This document shows positions 33,411-33,542 of a stretch of 33,542 nt of DNA, one piece after another. Within the stretch, counting starts at the first letter, position 1. Each line of letters starts with the position of its first letter. The stretch is from Candidatus Aminicenantes bacterium UBA1061 (lineage in GTDB: Bacteria > Acidobacteriota > Aminicenantia > Aminicenantales > Saccharicenantaceae): positions 1 to 33,542 of the forward strand of contig DCDG01000038.1 of NCBI GenBank assembly GCA_002316315.1, written 5' to 3'. The translations under genes were made by a program, and so were the position numbers. Below the pieces are notes generated by a model that had not been told where the DNA came from, did not search any database, and saw nothing but the letters and a program-made list of their open reading frames with translations.

Positions 33411-33542
33411 GATACTTTTGACTGAGATGGTCTAGTAGTCAAGACCAAATATAGCCTTCTTTTAAGGTGTATTTCTTTTAACATGCCGCACTCACTGGTA
33501 GCTGATAATAAGCCTCGAAAGGCGTATCATATACCCCCAGGC

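Noticed and set aside
33411..33542. Short dyads TTTGACT/AGTCAAG and GCCT-CGAA-AGGC after the ABC exporter
   Set aside because: Weak stems without a following T-run; not enough to call a terminator, and no gene is visible before the window ends.

Overview
This is a bacterial chromosomal window with housekeeping genes, a soluble NAD-coupled [NiFe] hydrogenase operon, folate/B12-dependent methionine synthesis, a carbon-metabolism cluster, cell-envelope genes and two insertion-sequence traces. The two secreted 6-bladed beta-propeller proteins, the hydrogenase and the split methionine synthase suggest an anaerobic or microaerobic bacterium from a poorly cultured phylum such as Candidatus Aminicenantota. 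That assignment is inference from gene content only; no marker gene proves it.

Left part (1-4500): a REC-PAS-HD-GYP response regulator (+), then on the minus strand tRNA-Glu(UUC) and tRNA-Lys(UUU) behind a clear promoter, a coiled-coil lipoprotein, gatA and gatC. GatB is not in the window. gatC appears to be transcribed as a leaderless mRNA.

Hydrogenase operon (4573-10637, +): hoxF (NuoE-NuoF fusion), hoxU, hoxY, hoxH, a maturation protease with no normal start codon, hypB and hypA, all tightly spaced or overlapping. HoxFU is the NAD-reducing diaphorase and HoxYH the hydrogenase; the last three genes insert nickel and process HoxH. hypC, D, E and F must lie elsewhere.

Methionine block (10926-15861, -): metF, metH without its reactivation domain, and that domain as a separate protein. 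A roughly 320-nt leader with a small ORF and a strong hairpin precedes metF. An IS1380-family element (15917-17593) with one transposase frameshift sits between this leader and the next promoter.

Carbon block (17680-24861): a GapN-like aldehyde dehydrogenase lacking the usual catalytic Glu overlaps (ATGA) a 1406-aa protein. The latter has PPDK-type ATP-grasp and phosphohistidine domains but no PEP/pyruvate barrel, behind about 900 residues I cannot assign. A divergent 425-aa GAPDH gene converges on it 13 bp away. This is the best candidate for an undescribed system: two unusual glyceraldehyde-3-phosphate-type dehydrogenases around an orphan dikinase-like protein.

Right part (24862-33542): on the minus strand a SppA-like lipoprotein peptidase, a small four-helix membrane protein and a PhzF-family protein. 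On the plus strand come a beta-propeller protein, a 51-codon ORF coupled to a second beta-propeller, and a secreted metallo-beta-lactamase-fold protein. Last are an IS3-family remnant and an ABC exporter whose start codon lies inside that remnant.
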